A DNA stretch of 64,000 nucleotides, taken from contig JAFFJZ010000029.1 of the NCBI GenBank assembly GCA_018340375.1, positions 2,232,001 through 2,296,000 of the forward strand. The letters are read 5' to 3'. The notes beneath the pieces were generated by a model. The model worked only from the letters and a program-made list of their open reading frames with translations. It was not told where the DNA came from and did not search any database. Below are positions 45,527 to 57,312 of the stretch, in pieces; position 1 is the first letter of the stretch, and the number at the start of each line of letters is the position of its first letter. The position numbers were made by a program, and so were the translations under genes. Source of the DNA: Gonatopus flavifemur (taxonomy: Eukaryota; Arthropoda; Insecta; Hymenoptera; Dryinidae).

Positions 45527-45898
45527 TGTAAGTTTGAGCTAGCTAAAACTACAAGCGCGACACTCAGCCAAGCCAGAGTCGCACAAGAGTGACGATCGTC
45601 AGTCGACACTGCACATCACAAGCAGTGTCACGCAAGATAGACGTGCTCGATACTTGACGTTTGTCGCTGAAGAATATTATAAGATTATTCTGATTATCAC
45701 CATATAAGCATAAATATAATAACATCAAGCTGTACTTGTTGTTGATTCAGGTAAATCGGTGAACGAACACGAATTATAATACGTGTAAAAACTCTGTGCA
45801 CCATTGTATATATTGTAAATATAATTACAGTTATTACTCGCATCAACCACAGTCTTGATTTCACAGTATTTCTCATAAGATAAACCCTTTATCTTATA
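45527..45898 (+). repeat. 3' LTR of second gypsy element
   Basis: Starts TGTAAGTTTGAGCTAGC, ends ATCTTATA before an AT repeat. Shares long blocks with the 5' LTR (GCGACACTCAGCCAAGCCAG, GATAGACGTGCTCGATAC) apart from the replaced middle segment. Confidence 0.85.
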
Positions 45899-47216
45899 TA
45901 TATATATATTCGTGTATTGTTTCATCTGGAATAGAAGGATAATTTACCATGCATGCTTCTTACTCCCACTTGAGTGACATGGAATTCTTTTCTTCATTTC
46001 TGTGAGAAAGATGTTCAAATATAAAGAAAGCTTGATCATAGTTATCAATTAATAAATATAAGAATCGAGAATTCATCCGAGGACGTTACAGCAATAAAAT
46101 TATATCGAAAATTTGGATTCAGTTTGGTATGAAATATGTATTAATCTCAATTCATGTGTTTATCTCATCAGAGATTCTAAGAACTGGCGTATGATCTGAG
46201 GGAGAGATTTGAATTTGAATTTTGCATCTATAGTTGTATGATGAAATGTGTTATGTCATTGATGGGAAATGTAGAGAGTTGAACGATAGAAAATTTGCTT
46301 TGATATAATGAATTTACATCAAAAACAGGAGTTCAAACTTTGATTGCTTCGAAGATTTGAATTTCGCAATAGTTTCCTCACTACCGTCTCCACAAATCCC
46401 TTCCAAGTCTCCTTCCCTCTTCAATTTACGTGTAACAAAAGGCCGTGGACAGCTACCCATCGGCTGTTCTTCACCATACGTCGATTGGCAAAGGAAGGAG
46501 AATTTGTAAAGACGGCACTATGAGTTTTCCTAACAAGGGAAATCCATGAATGTAAAGTTATCCGACGAATCGTGGGAATTATAATTTCTGTACTCGAATT
46601 TGAATTCAATCGATTTGGAGAATCTAATGATTGGTCTGAAGAGTGTCGGAATAAGTGAAATAGAAGTTATAAATTTTATTTGTTGAATGTCGTTGTTTTT
46701 TAAAGGTCAAACGGTGTCCCTAGTAGTAAACCGACATTGAAAAACTGATATGAGAAACTGAGCGGATGTAAAGGAGGAAAGGGAAGAATCCCGTTAGATC
46801 GACTGCGGTACACGGTCGCAGCCGAAATCGAAGACAGCTCGTTAGATACTGAATGAGCTAAGACGCTATGTGCCGGTATACTGGATATTGTCCGGTCAAC
46901 GTACTGTATCAAAGTATTTCTGATGGCTCTTACGAGGATTCGTGGATTCGATGAAGAAAAATAACAATAACAAGCGATACCGCACTCACCTTCCAAATGG
47001 ACCCAATATTGCGGAATTATTCATTCTGGAAGGAATCGGTTTTCGGGAAGACTTTTTTTGCAATCTCAACAACTTCGATCCTCCGTCCAACGCATATAGA
47101 TCTCTCTTTACCTCTCGAAAATACACGAAAACAATTTTAGAACTGTGAGAGTTCGAAATTTATACAAGTCCAACAGTTCAATCATTTGAGGTTATGCAAG
47201 TTCAAAATTCAAATCT
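45899..47216. other. Unassigned sequence
   Basis: About 1.3 kb, AT-rich, without a recognised gene, RNA or repeat. Minor open frames on both strands lack family resemblance. Confidence 0.4.
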
Positions 47217-47520
47217 TCAGAGTTCAAAACAACATTGAACTCGTATAGTCACACGATGCGGGCCATTGAATCCAATAGTTTGGCGGGAGAGTGTGGCGCT
47301 GTGTCGAACTGCGAGAGCTCAAGCGATCGGACTCTCAGAGTACAAAATGTCGGACAAGAAGAGTCCGAAGGAAGGAAATCTCCGAGATTTCGTACTCTGA
47401 GAGTCCGATCGCTTGAGCTCTCGCAGTTCGACGCAGTGCCGCACTCTCTCACACCAAACTATTGAATTTAATGGCCCGCATCGTGTGACTTTGAGAGTTC
47501 GATGTTGTTTTGAACTTTCA
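47217..47520. mobile_element. Fold-back MITE (~300 bp)
   Basis: Arms 47217-47365 and about 47385-47520 are inverse copies: AGAGTTCAAAACAACATTGA, GATGCGGGCCATTGAAT, GAACTGCGAGAGCTCAAGCG and GGACTCTCAGAGTAC each recur inverted. The centre is GAAGAGTCCGAAGGAAGG. Open frames on both strands here mirror one another and are not genes. Ends and target duplication uncertain. Confidence 0.75.
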
Positions 47521-49039
47521 TAATTCAATTTTGTAACCGAGTCGAATCAAAAAGTTGCACTGTTACTGTTCAAATCACATTTGAACTCTTTCAGTACAAA
47601 CAGTTGTATTGATTCAGTCCTAAAATTTTTTCCATGTCAGTAACTCCGACCTTATATATGAGTTGGGATTTCATGAATCTGTGTTAATGAATTTAATAAT
47701 GATCTCTCTCGGAATAAAATCATAATTGTCATATAAATGATTTGATTTTATACAGAAGGATTCGCTACAGCTTCGCTGGCATCTTGAACAATGCAGTTAT
47801 CTGGGAATATATGAGAAGGCACTCATTGGTTTTTCACTCAAGTGAAATACTTTTCAAATATAATATTCAGGGAGCCTTAAAATGATCTAAAACCTGCTTC
47901 TGAACCACTGCAGGATTTGGAGAACTGCTCTAATAAAAATGAAGCGTTGAAACGGAACGGAAGCACGACGAAAACCCAAACCAGGAGTCATTAAAGCGTG
48001 ACAAAGAGTCATCTATATGTAATTTAGGAAGGAATTTGATTATTCTCACGCTTCATTTGTTTCAATAACCACTTCCATCACTTTTCGATCCTCACTAGGG
48101 TGGAGCTGTCATAATGTCAACCACCTTTTGGAGACTGCAAAAATGCTCACGCGAAAAGATCAAAATTCTCATTTTTGTCAACATGATTTGAACATTTCCG
48201 AAAATTCAGGATGAAAGGAGATCGGGATACCTGCAGAAAAGTTTTCCCTGTCTATTCCCACGAACCCGCAAAATTTCCATATCTTGCCTCATGTTCTGAG
48301 GGGAGAATGGGAGAAAAATCATGAAAATTTGACGAGGATGAAGGTAGTTTGATCATGAAAACATCTGCTCCCCTGTAAGCACCCTTATTATAAACACGTA
48401 GCAGATATATTTGAGTTGATCATCTGCAATGAATTAGTAACAAATTCGTGATCGGAACATATTTGAAACGTGTTCACACGAGAGTGCCCATAGAGTCTTT
48501 CCGAAGGGAAAGATCTTAAAGCAATACCTAGAATAATTCTTGAATAATTCTCAACAGCCTATCAACTATTGTCAAATGGATATTGACTACTTCGAAGCAA
48601 TGTCGGAATCTCACGGGATCGGGATCAAAACACAGTCGTGATAGTATTGTTAGATAGCCATCAAAATTTTATGACTGGTATTATTCTCCACACAGCTGAG
48701 TCAGGAGACAGTTTTGAAATAATTTTAAAAGAGTCAGCAAAGCAGTTCGATGGAATATCAAATATTCTGTTATCACCCCGAGAAAAAATGCCTAGTCGGA
48801 CCAGTTTCGGAAAAGTCTTCAGACAACTGTGACATAACCCATGTGGAAAGAATGTCTGAAACTGTATGCAATTGTATACAATTCGTATGGATATTGTGAT
48901 GTTTCAAGTGTTTTCCACAACAATTTAACATCTATTTGGGAATTCTAATATATTTCAAAGGATTTCCGAAGGGATGTCAAATTGTTTTTGACATAGGAAA
49001 TGTATTCGGAATAACACTTCAGTACCGCTTCATTACGGG
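47521..49039. other. Unassigned sequence with one transposon-end-like motif
   Basis: No gene recognised. At about 48221-48244 ATCGGGATACCT, then GCAGAAAAGTTTT, closely matches the outer edge of the 26005-36405 transposon's left arm (ATCGGGATACCT, then CAGAAAAGTTTC), suggesting a remnant terminus. Confidence 0.45.
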
Positions 49040-49300
49040 AAACATTTTCATAGAGTCACTCGTTGTCTAGAAGAAGTCTTGAAATAGTCCGGAAACAGTC
49101 TGCAGATACACTGCTTTCGTCTCTTGAACGAATTCGAAATAGTTGGCGAACAGTTCACTAATAGTTTCAGAATAGTCATGAGATAGTCCTGGAACCCTTT
49201 GGAGAATATATCCTTTGCATTCACAGTAGTAACCAAAACGATATTCCAAGGATGTTACATGATGTGCGAAGATGCTCAGATGGGTGCTGAACAATTTGTG
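49040..49300 (+). repeat. Dispersed repeat, copy A
   Basis: Matches 50395-50545 in the same orientation with moderate divergence (shared AGTAACCAAAACGATATTCC or close variant, AAGGATG, GAAGAT, CAGATG). Iterated phrases of the type GGAACAGTC and GAATAGTC give it an internal short-period look. Confidence 0.55.
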
Positions 49301-50394
49301 GGGATGTGCAAACCTTGATCCAACTGTTCCCAATGAACTCGCAATATTACAGTAAGTGGACCATAGCATTGTAATAATAGTGTTCAGGATGAGTGTATAT
49401 ATTGTTGTATTTGTATGTGTGCGAATTTTGCGAGGTGATACGCGTTTCGTTCTGGCTTCATATCCGGGTTCAGAGTACGATATCACCTGATATTAGGCTG
49501 TAAACTATGCAAGGTTACCGGTTGTGAACTATTATATTCAAATTCAGTCTCCGCGCAGCACTCGACACGGGCACAGATATCCACGCTTGATCTACCGACT
49601 CTTTATTCGCGCTGTTTACTAAGGGATCTCTTCTGAGATATGCTAATCGTCTCCTACTGCGTGATTACCTTTCTGTTTTCAATTGCTTTGCTTTTGGTTA
49701 CTATTCGACTTATCCTGAGTATTCTATCGGTGGATGAGTTCTTTTCATCGAGCCGTGATCGAGAACGAGTGCTGAGTGTAGTACTAGTTCGCTATGGAAG
49801 TCTGTGCCGGACATCAAATGTGTGCCACGCGGAGTGTTCATCTGTGTCTGTACGATGATCATACTGCAACCGTCTCGAATTGTTCTTTCTTCTCTCTTTT
49901 CTGCTAATAATTTCGTCAAATTAACTTGCGCTTCGAATCACGTTTTTAAGCGTGCATTTCTTGAGTGAAAGTGATGACTAAGCTTTGTTCTCTGTGTGCA
50001 AATCTTCATGAGTTGCCCAGGATTATTATACGTTGATCATTGATCTGTGATCTTTTTTGTACGAAACTCTTCTTTAATAGGCATGTTCCGCCGCGCAGTC
50101 TCATCCACCAATGTGATATTTTGTTTTTCTTGTTATTGAACTCTGTTATTTGAACATGCTTTGAATTCTTTGATCATTCGCTCTCGCATGTTCCTTCCTT
50201 TTTCCTATTAAGTTTCTTCTCCTTACAGTCTTGTATGCGCTAAATAGTATCTTTAAAACCCCACCACATGGACATGATAATCCGATAATCATCTCTGGGT
50301 GGTCACTCAATGGTCGGAAAATGGTTTTGGAATAGTTCGGAGATCAGCAGGTACGCTGTTCCTGCCGTCCAAACGGGTCCGGAATCACAGCCGA
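49301..50394. other. Unassigned T/C-rich sequence
   Basis: From about 49545 to 50265 the base composition shifts to T/C-rich sequence like that of the BEL leader at 30900-32200, but no specific homology could be shown by eye. A hydrophobic frame at 49640-49858 is not supported as a gene. Confidence 0.4.
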
Positions 50395-50590
50395 GCAGTT
50401 TCATAACAGTCTTGGAATCATCATGGAATATCTCGGAACAGTTTTCAGAACATATTTAACGCATCCGCGGTGAGTAACCAAAACAATATTCCAAGGATGC
50501 TGCATGGAATACGAAGATCCCCAGATGAGTTCTACACAATTTCCAGATGAGCCGTGAATACCCTCGGGGAAGCTTTGAAATGATCTTAGA
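50395..50590 (+). repeat. Dispersed repeat, copy B
   Basis: Diverged copy of the unit at 49040-49300; the two flank the T/C-rich block. Confidence 0.5.
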
Positions 50591-50844
50591 GGAGTCGTGG
50601 AACAATTTAAAGATACGCAGCTCTCATGTTCAAAATGTATCTCCAATCTGATTTTACCAGTCTTCAATGGTCATCAAATAACCATTAATATCAAACATAT
50701 TTCATTTACCGCATTCAGCATACTCGGAAATCTCTGAGACCAATGTTTCATATGAATTGATTCGGGCATACTGAACTACCTGATTAACGTTCTTTATACT
50801 AGATCCGCTAATTCGGATTGTTCTCTTTCAATTTCGAATACGTA

Positions 50845-51095
50845 TTAAGCATCCTCCCAAACCCCCAGAATTCGGGTTTCACATGAGTCTGTCCATAAAT
50901 GCGCAAATCACAGAATTCACATCCGCCATATTGGATCTCTCACCGTGAACTCGGCTTTTGACTTGGGATTTGGATTCAGCACCCTCGGAAATCCCAAGAA
51001 CCCACGTTCCATGAAAATCTGTTCACAAATGCAAAAATGACCAAATTCACGTCCGGCATCGTGAATTTGCGATCTCGGATTCGTTTTCAGACCTC
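50845..51095. repeat. Satellite-like repeat, two diverged units
   Basis: Carries GATTTGGATTCAGCACCCTC, TCTGTTCACAAATGC and ACATCCGCCATATTGGAT, the same motif order as the 30150-30715 array. Confidence 0.7.
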
Positions 51096-54000
51096 AGGGA
51101 TAAGTAATCGATATTCGATACATTGGGCGTGATCTGAATGAGTTTTGGAACGCGACGGGGAACGAGAAGAGCTTAAAATTCTAGCTCTCTTCTAGCTCAA
51201 TGAATCTAAGTCTGCTGATTGGTTCGGATGGAATCCATCAGACTCAGCCAGCGGCTGTTTCCAAGCTAATGGATTGGTTGGCTGGACCGGAGTTTACGAT
51301 TAGAAAAGGGAGTTCGGGACAAGTGCTTATGTACTACCCTTGATTGGCTGGATTTTTCCCCACAAGAATCTCACAGGTCAACACTACAAGATTCACCCCC
51401 TTCCCTAACCAAACTCTACTCTCGAGGAAGGTTGAACCGATCCTTCTCCCTTTCCTAACCAACCCACTAGGATGTCGTGGTAGAACCGACGAAACCCCTG
51501 GTCTATGCGCAAGGCCGTGATAACAGCCGGACCATTCTTTTTGGTGGAGAGACTCCCTCGCCTCTCGACAAAGTCAGGGGGGATGATCCAAGACTGACTT
51601 GCCGCAGAGAATGAAGTGCCGAACCATGCGCCAGTACCTCCTTATGATCCCGCTTAGAATTTTTTCTCCATGCAAGCGACCGGTCTGCCGCCTATCTCGG
51701 TTGTGAAACAAAAGGCGCCAATATGGGTGTGCCCTCCTCTAATCGATAGCTGTCCCGTGTTATTTCCGTACATGCGCGGTGCGTTTGACCATTTCCCACA
51801 TGGTGAACAGTTTATGTTTATAATCTGTCAAAGTTTGTTCACGAATCCTTTCTAACCCTTCTTTTCGGTGATAATCCCGGTTTTGTTCGACCTAAAATTG
51901 ATAAGTGTTTCTTGCTACGTGAGTCAAACCCGATTCTCGCGTCGCGCGTAGTTTATTCGAGTTTCGCGAGTGATACCTTCTTGGATTTATCACACAATTC
52001 AGTCCATGTTAACAATGGGTAAGTTTTCTGATTTATTACCCGTTCAACTAGTCTACTCTACTCCACACTTATTTTATTACAGGTATTCATATTGCGATGA
52101 TGCGGGTGATAGGTGAGGTATCGTTCCTCTCCACATAAGATTATACAGGTGTTTTATAATTCTCTCATCCACGGGTTTGTAACGGAGACGTGGCAACGGC
52201 GTGTCAACGAGACGCGGGGCACGACGTTCGTCACCGGCTCAGTCGTTTGCTAAACGTGACACGCGTACGTTCGCTACCCCGCTAAAGGGATTTGTACCCT
52301 CTGACCACGTGTCTAGAGAGTAAAGCAGGTGAACGTGACGCATCAGTTTGCTCTTAGTGGCACATTAGAAACCCCGAAAACCGTACTTGTGAAATTATTC
52401 AATCTACCCGGTGCACCGTGGGATATCACTGGCGATACCTTTTCATCTCCTCCTACAAGGATTTCATCCTCTCCATCCGTCGGCAGGAAGACCATCGGCC
52501 AACCACCAGTTCATCGACGGGATGGAAACATACTCACACATACACTCACATGGACAGGTCAATTTGAGTTCAATTAGGTAAGAGCTATTTACTTTGCTTT
52601 GAGAAAAAATCAATCTTCACAACTTTTGAAGAATCATATGTAATTGATTCCCCTCTTCGCCCCCTTGTAATCACGCCCTCCCACGAGAAAACGGACCCCG
52701 TTGAGTCCATTATAGGTTAGAGCTGTCTACTTTGGAGGAGGACTTTCCCCTAGACATTCGCAGGTAACATTCTATTCAACAATTCTCCTCTTTCTATTAA
52801 TTAACCACATTGTAATTACTTATCATTTACAGGTACGCTACTGCCTATGAGGTAAGACGGAGGGGTCTAAGCGACTACATTCAGTTTTTTTCAGGTCGAA
52901 GAAAATCAGACGGGTCGCCATAGATTGAGTCGGACGAGCACGTCACAAAAATATAGTCTTTGTTTCAACCATGAAATTGAAATTGATTGTACAAATATTG
53001 GGGGAGTAAAACCTAAGTCGGACTCCCTCTTCTTTCTATTGCATCAAACTCTGCAATGTTGACCGATCGCTATGAATTACATGCCATTGGAAAGACGATT
53101 CAATGCCCCAAAGTTTCCCTCAAGAACTTTTAAGTATTCCTTATCAGTTCTGAGGTACGGCTGAGAATCCAGAATTGTGATGAACAGTCTGAATGGAAAC
53201 AGTGGTCCGAACTCGGATCATCCCCTGTTCCAAATCGAACTTCCCCTTTTTTTAGTATCGCATTGCAAATTCCAAACTTTCGAACATATTTGAGTGTGTT
53301 TTGTTTCCGATCATTCTCAAAATAAGCAATCTATGATAGAGAAAATCAAATTTTAAGATATATTTCGGTTAAATTTCTCACTACAACAAATAGTATCAGT
53401 TATCTTTGAAATAGTGGAAAAATTGACATTTGGAAAAGGAGAAACGGTGGGAAGAATTATTCCAAATTCGATGATTCATCCCTGGGAGAAAAACTTTTGT
53501 TGAATTCCATTCTGAATTTGGACACTCTTTCATCAAGAATTGACAAAAATCCGAGAACAGGGTGTCCAGCGTCAGTAAGATACTGGATTCCTTGACTCTT
53601 CCCTGACTTTTCCCTGACCATTTGAAAATTTTCCCTGACTATTCTGAAATCCGCGAATTTTTTGAATTATCACTCGTATTTTATGTTGTTTTCATACTTG
53701 AAGAAATGATTTGAATGAAGAATTCTGTTGGGGTCAATAGTTATACCTCTTATAGCAAGAAGGCATCTTATAATTATTTTTCATTATCCTAATTGCATAG
53801 ACAGTGTAAATATAAGGAAAATTAATAGAAGAAATCTTTTTCCGTTCTTTTCCCTTGTTAACCACGCTGTAAAAAATAATCGGAATTTCCATGTATACAA
53901 CAACAGGAAAATTCCGATCATTGGATAGGAAATGAATTTCTCATAAATCTGTATGAAATTTCCCAACAATTATCTGAAAATTGCAAACTTTAAGGGATTT

Positions 54001-55473
54001 TTACCATCATTTTACATAGAATTTCCCAATAAGTCTGGAAAATTCCTAACCCATTTATGTGTTAATTACGTCGCATAAATTTATAGGAATTCTCCAAAGT
54101 TTTTTTTTGCAGTGCATCATGGGCCCAACACGTTCACTTGAGTGGCACTATGGAAAAGTTGTGCTTAAATAATATAGAATACTTTTTTATCACTTTTTCA
54201 CTGGAAATATGAACACAAAAAAGTTGAAAATACCGGCTCTCTGAAGCTTAAGGAGGAGAGATAACTTTAGAAATTTAGAAAAATCGATTTCTTCTTTGCA
54301 TGTTTCGAAAGTTTATACCCTAAAAATAACATACGCAAATCTCAAATGAATATTTCAAATAGTTTTCGAGTTACAGCCTTCTAGATTTCATCTATTCATA
54401 AAAATGGAATCATTTTATCTTAAAAATTCCGTATTGATTATAAATTAAGGAATTTTCTGATTCATTTGTGCTTATGGTATTGAAAAAATACTGTGAACCC
54501 TTTTCATACCACAATCTGTAATATTGCAATGTTTATAGCATTTAGACTGAGTAGAATGATATAATTTGAATAGAAAAGTATGGATATTTTTCGATTGGTA
54601 CATTCTTCGAAGAAATTCATTTGACTTTTCATCGGATGAATAATTTAATGGAACTCATTAAAATAATTGGAAATCACACTTATACGATCACAAGATCCAT
54701 TTATTTTTATCGCTTATAATGACTATCAGAGTACAAAACATTCAATGTTAATTATCATAACATAAATCTCTTTGATAGAAGACAAAACTGGATTATAATT
54801 TGTCATTGCTTCATAAAATGATATAAGATACTTTTTTTAAAAACAGATGAATAACCGGGATAAGATTTGACAATTGGTTTCTAATACTGCCTGTTGATGT
54901 TCATACACTGAGAAAATATGAAAAATCCCATAATTGTCAGCAAGTTCAAGATACTCTTGAAATCTGACTAAATGTAGGTTCAATTATTTGAAAACAAAAA
55001 ATCCATCACGAAGAAGCATACTGTAATAACCTAATAATGTACCATCATGACTGTACACTTTCATGGAATTGAATTTACATTCGTTCAGATTCAGAGAGTA
55101 TCCTGAACTCGCTGACAACGATGGAATTTTTCACAGTACAATTTTTCTCAGTGTACATGAATATATTTCAGTGAACAAGGAATAAATATTATATGAAGAC
55201 AATTTTTTGTACTACGAAGGTATCTACATATGAAGAAAAGAACATCACATTTTACGAAACAACTAATACATTATCACTTGAAATCGGACGTCTTGGGCCA
55301 CAATGTCGTCGGCTGTGTTTGGACAGGATGTTTCCTACGTTTTTTGGTAAACCATAGTAAACCCGAAGTGAATAGACCCGGAGTGCAGTAGACCCGAAGG
55401 GAGTAAACCCGAACGGGAGTAATCCCCAGATAGACAATTTGTCTCACGTTGTGAGCGCAAGCCAACAGGCATA
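51096..55473. other. Unassigned AT-rich interval
   Basis: About 4.4 kb without a supported gene. 51130-52600 has higher GC, possibly old retrotransposon leader or LTR, but no partner was found. 53540-53640 holds the iterated phrase TTCCCTGACTTTTCCCTGAC, common in old insect hAT-like repeats. 53650-55250 is AT-rich. At 55350-55420 are three near-repeats of GTAGACCCGAAG or CCCGAAGTGAA phrase. A frame at 52329-52577 was considered and not accepted. Confidence 0.4.
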
Positions 55474-56795
55474 CGAGGTGTGTTCAAAAAGTAAGGTGAC
55501 TTTGTATTTTTAAGGAAAAATATTTATTTATTTATCAATATTTATGTTGTCCCCTTCAAAGTAATCCCCCTCAGATACAATACACTTATGCCAACGGTTT
55601 TTCCAATCCTCAAAGCACTTCTCATAAGCACTTTTCGGTATAGCCTTGAGCTCTTCCAGCGATGCAGTCTTTATCTCTTCAATCGTTGCAAATCTCCGTC
55701 CTTTCATAGGTCTCTTTAGTTTTGGGAACAAGAAAAAGTCACATGGGGCCAAATCCGGTGAATATGGTGGCTGAGGCATGATTGTGGTGTTGTTTTTGAC
55801 CAAAAAATCTCTCACAAGCGAAGATGAGTGAGCAGGGGCATTATCGTGATGCAAAAGCCATGAATTATTTTTCCACAATTCTGGACGTTTTCTTCGTATT
55901 GCTTCTCGCAAACGGCGCATAACATCAAGATGATACTGTTTATTGACCGTACGACCATATGGTAAGAACTTCTGATGCATCACGCCATGGTAATCGAAGA
56001 AAACAGTGAGCAAAACTTTGACATTTGATCGGACTTGGCGTGCTTTTTTCGGTCTTGGCTCATCTGGGGTCTTCCATTGGGACGATTGGACTTTGGTTTC
56101 GACATCATAACCATATACCCATGATGCGTCATCAGTTATGATCCTTTTGAGTAAATCTGGGTCGTCGTTGACGTCATTCAACAGTTCTTGAGCGATGCTC
56201 ATGCGACGGTTCTTTTGGTCAAAATTTAGCAATTTTGGAACAAACTTCGCTGACACACGTCTCATGCCCAAAACGTTAGAAAAAATTTCATGGCACGAGC
56301 CAAGCGATAAACCAACATCCTCAGCAACTTCTCTGATAGTGATTCGACGATTTTCCAAAACAATTTTCGTCACTGCTTGAACGTTTTCATCAGTTGTTGA
56401 CGTGCTTGGGCGTCCAGAGCGAGGCTCGTCATTGGCATCTTCCCGGCCATCTTGGAAGAGTTTGTACCACTTGTAAACATTTTTTTTACTCAGAACAGTT
56501 TCACCGTATGCTACTGTCAACATTTTAAGTGTTTCGGAGCACTTTATTTTATTTTTTACACAAAATTTGATGCAAATTCTTTGATCCATATTTTTCGATA
56601 GCAAGAAATCGCCGAGCACGCAAAACACTTATAACCTTCACGCCTCTCAGAACCAAACAAAAAATGCTATACACTTGAAACTTGGTACAGATGTTCAGGA
56701 AGAGTGTGCCAACATAACAAAACAAAAAAATCGATAATCGAAAGTACGTTGCCCGCGAAATTTGAAAAGTCACCTTACTTTTTGAACACACCTCG
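55474..56795 (-). mobile_element. Intact mariner transposon
   Basis: 1322 bp between TA at 55472-55473 and 56796-56797. Terminal inverted repeats of 30 bp beginning CGAGGTGTGTTCAAAAAGTA are identical at both ends. The transposase frame is uninterrupted. Every structural requirement visible by eye is met. Confidence 0.95.
55528..56589 (-). CDS. Mariner transposase, uninterrupted
   Basis: 353 residues. Start chosen at MDQRICIKFCVKNKIK (56589), since mariner proteins begin near this point; an upstream in-frame Met at 56628 would add 13 residues of no family character. N-terminal helix-turn-helix pair: TLKMLTVAYGETVLSKKNVY, then DEPRSGRPSTS, then IREVAEDVGLSLGSCHEIF. Catalytic domain: Asp in RIITDDASWVYGYD, Asp in LLHHDNAPAHSSS and Asp in APCDFFLF exactly 34 residues after it, the mariner D34D signature. 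YSPDLAP and the C-terminal WHKCIVSEGDYFEG are also typical. It differs clearly from the other mariners in this window, so it is a distinct subfamily. The protein would bind the 30-bp inverted repeats and paste the element at TA sites. Full length, with no stop or missing key residue, so it may be functional. Confidence 0.93.
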   Translation of the reverse strand: MDQRICIKFCVKNKIKCSETLKMLTVAYGETVLSKKNVYKWYKLFQDGREDANDEPRSGRPSTSTTDENVQAVTKIVLENRRITIREVAEDVGLSLGSCHEIFSNVLGMRRVSAKFVPKLLNFDQKNRRMSIAQELLNDVNDDPDLLKRIITDDASWVYGYDVETKVQSSQWKTPDEPRPKKARQVRSNVKVLLTVFFDYHGVMHQKFLPYGRTVNKQYHLDVMRRLREAIRRKRPELWKNNSWLLHHDNAPAHSSSLVRDFLVKNNTTIMPQPPYSPDLAPCDFFLFPKLKRPMKGRRFATIEEIKTASLEELKAIPKSAYEKCFEDWKNRWHKCIVSEGDYFEGDNINIDK

Positions 56796-57095
56796 TATAT
56801 AGTTGTATATGAGCGTATATGAATCATATATGAACATATATAAACATATATGAGATCATATAGGAGCATACATGGATTTTGGCCATATATGATCAGGTAT
56901 GAATGAGACTGTCATCATATACATCCATATATGGACAAAAGAATGTCACAATTTTTTATGCAATGTGATGAAAAACCAAAGGAGAGAAAAGTGAGATCAA
57001 TGTTGATAGATTCTCCACTTCCATATATGACCACATATGAACATATATGGGCAAAATCCATATATGCTCATATATGAATGCATATATGAATCCAT
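56796..57095. repeat. CATATATG-rich tract
   Basis: Many irregularly spaced CATATATG and close variants (ACATATATGA, CCATATATGG), with one interruption near 56935-57020. The same motif recurs just beyond the LINE's 5' end (TCCATATATGGAA near 61375), so the LINE probably inserted into this tract. Confidence 0.7.
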
Positions 57096-57312
57096 ATTCA
57101 TTTATTTATTTATTTATTTATTTATTCAACGGGCAATAACGCCCTTTAGTGACCAAATTATTGATACAATACAGTGAAAATTTAACAGATAAAATAAAAA
57201 TAAAAAAAAAAAATAAAAAAAAAGAAATCATATAAAGTGAACAGACGGATTACAAAAAGACATAGTACAAAATATAACATCCTGTACAGGATAAATAACG
57301 AGTATAAGAATA

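Larger units (their letters stand above)
41020..45542 (+). pseudogene. pol: pol of second gypsy element, multiply broken
   Basis: Protease: IAIYDSGANVSIINYD (41078-41125) with Asp-Ser-Gly. Reverse transcriptase: FTKLDINSASWSVGTREKDR, then two in-frame TGA stops (about 41906 and 41930), then INYIDDILIFSKS (42003-42041). An indel occurs in the A-run near 42235. RNase H: IYIFTDASKRGVAAIL (about 42448), interrupted at 42609 by the solo-LTR-like insertion and resuming at 44126 (FTIFTDHKPLENF). Discounting insertion plus duplication the frames are in phase. Integrase: H2C2 zinc domain about 44535-44650, Asp-containing core, then TDQYAGINSKEF. Near 45005-45015 a small deletion with frameshift removes the segment that holds the third catalytic residue (Glu) in this family. 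C-terminal part 45063-45542 is open. Confidence 0.85.
39490..45898 (+). mobile_element. Second Ty3/gypsy LTR retrotransposon, interrupted
   Basis: LTRs at about 39490-39918 and 45527-45898; gag, protease, reverse transcriptase, RNase H and integrase in Ty3/gypsy order; polypurine tract before the 3' LTR. A 1513-bp solo-LTR-like insertion (42609-44121) sits in the RNase H coding region. Both flanks are AT dinucleotide repeats, so the target duplication cannot be read. Several stops, frameshifts and a catalytic deletion make it inactive. Confidence 0.9.

Noticed and set aside
47235..47528. Opposed frames encoding nearly the same peptide on both strands
   Set aside because: Direct consequence of the palindromic MITE; not a duplicated gene.
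49640..49858. Hydrophobic small protein candidate
   Set aside because: No start context, homologue or neighbouring gene; composition alone explains the hydrophobicity.
52329..52577. Possible host exon in a GC-richer interval
   Set aside because: No clear splice sites tying it to another exon and no recognised domain; more likely old retrotransposon leader.
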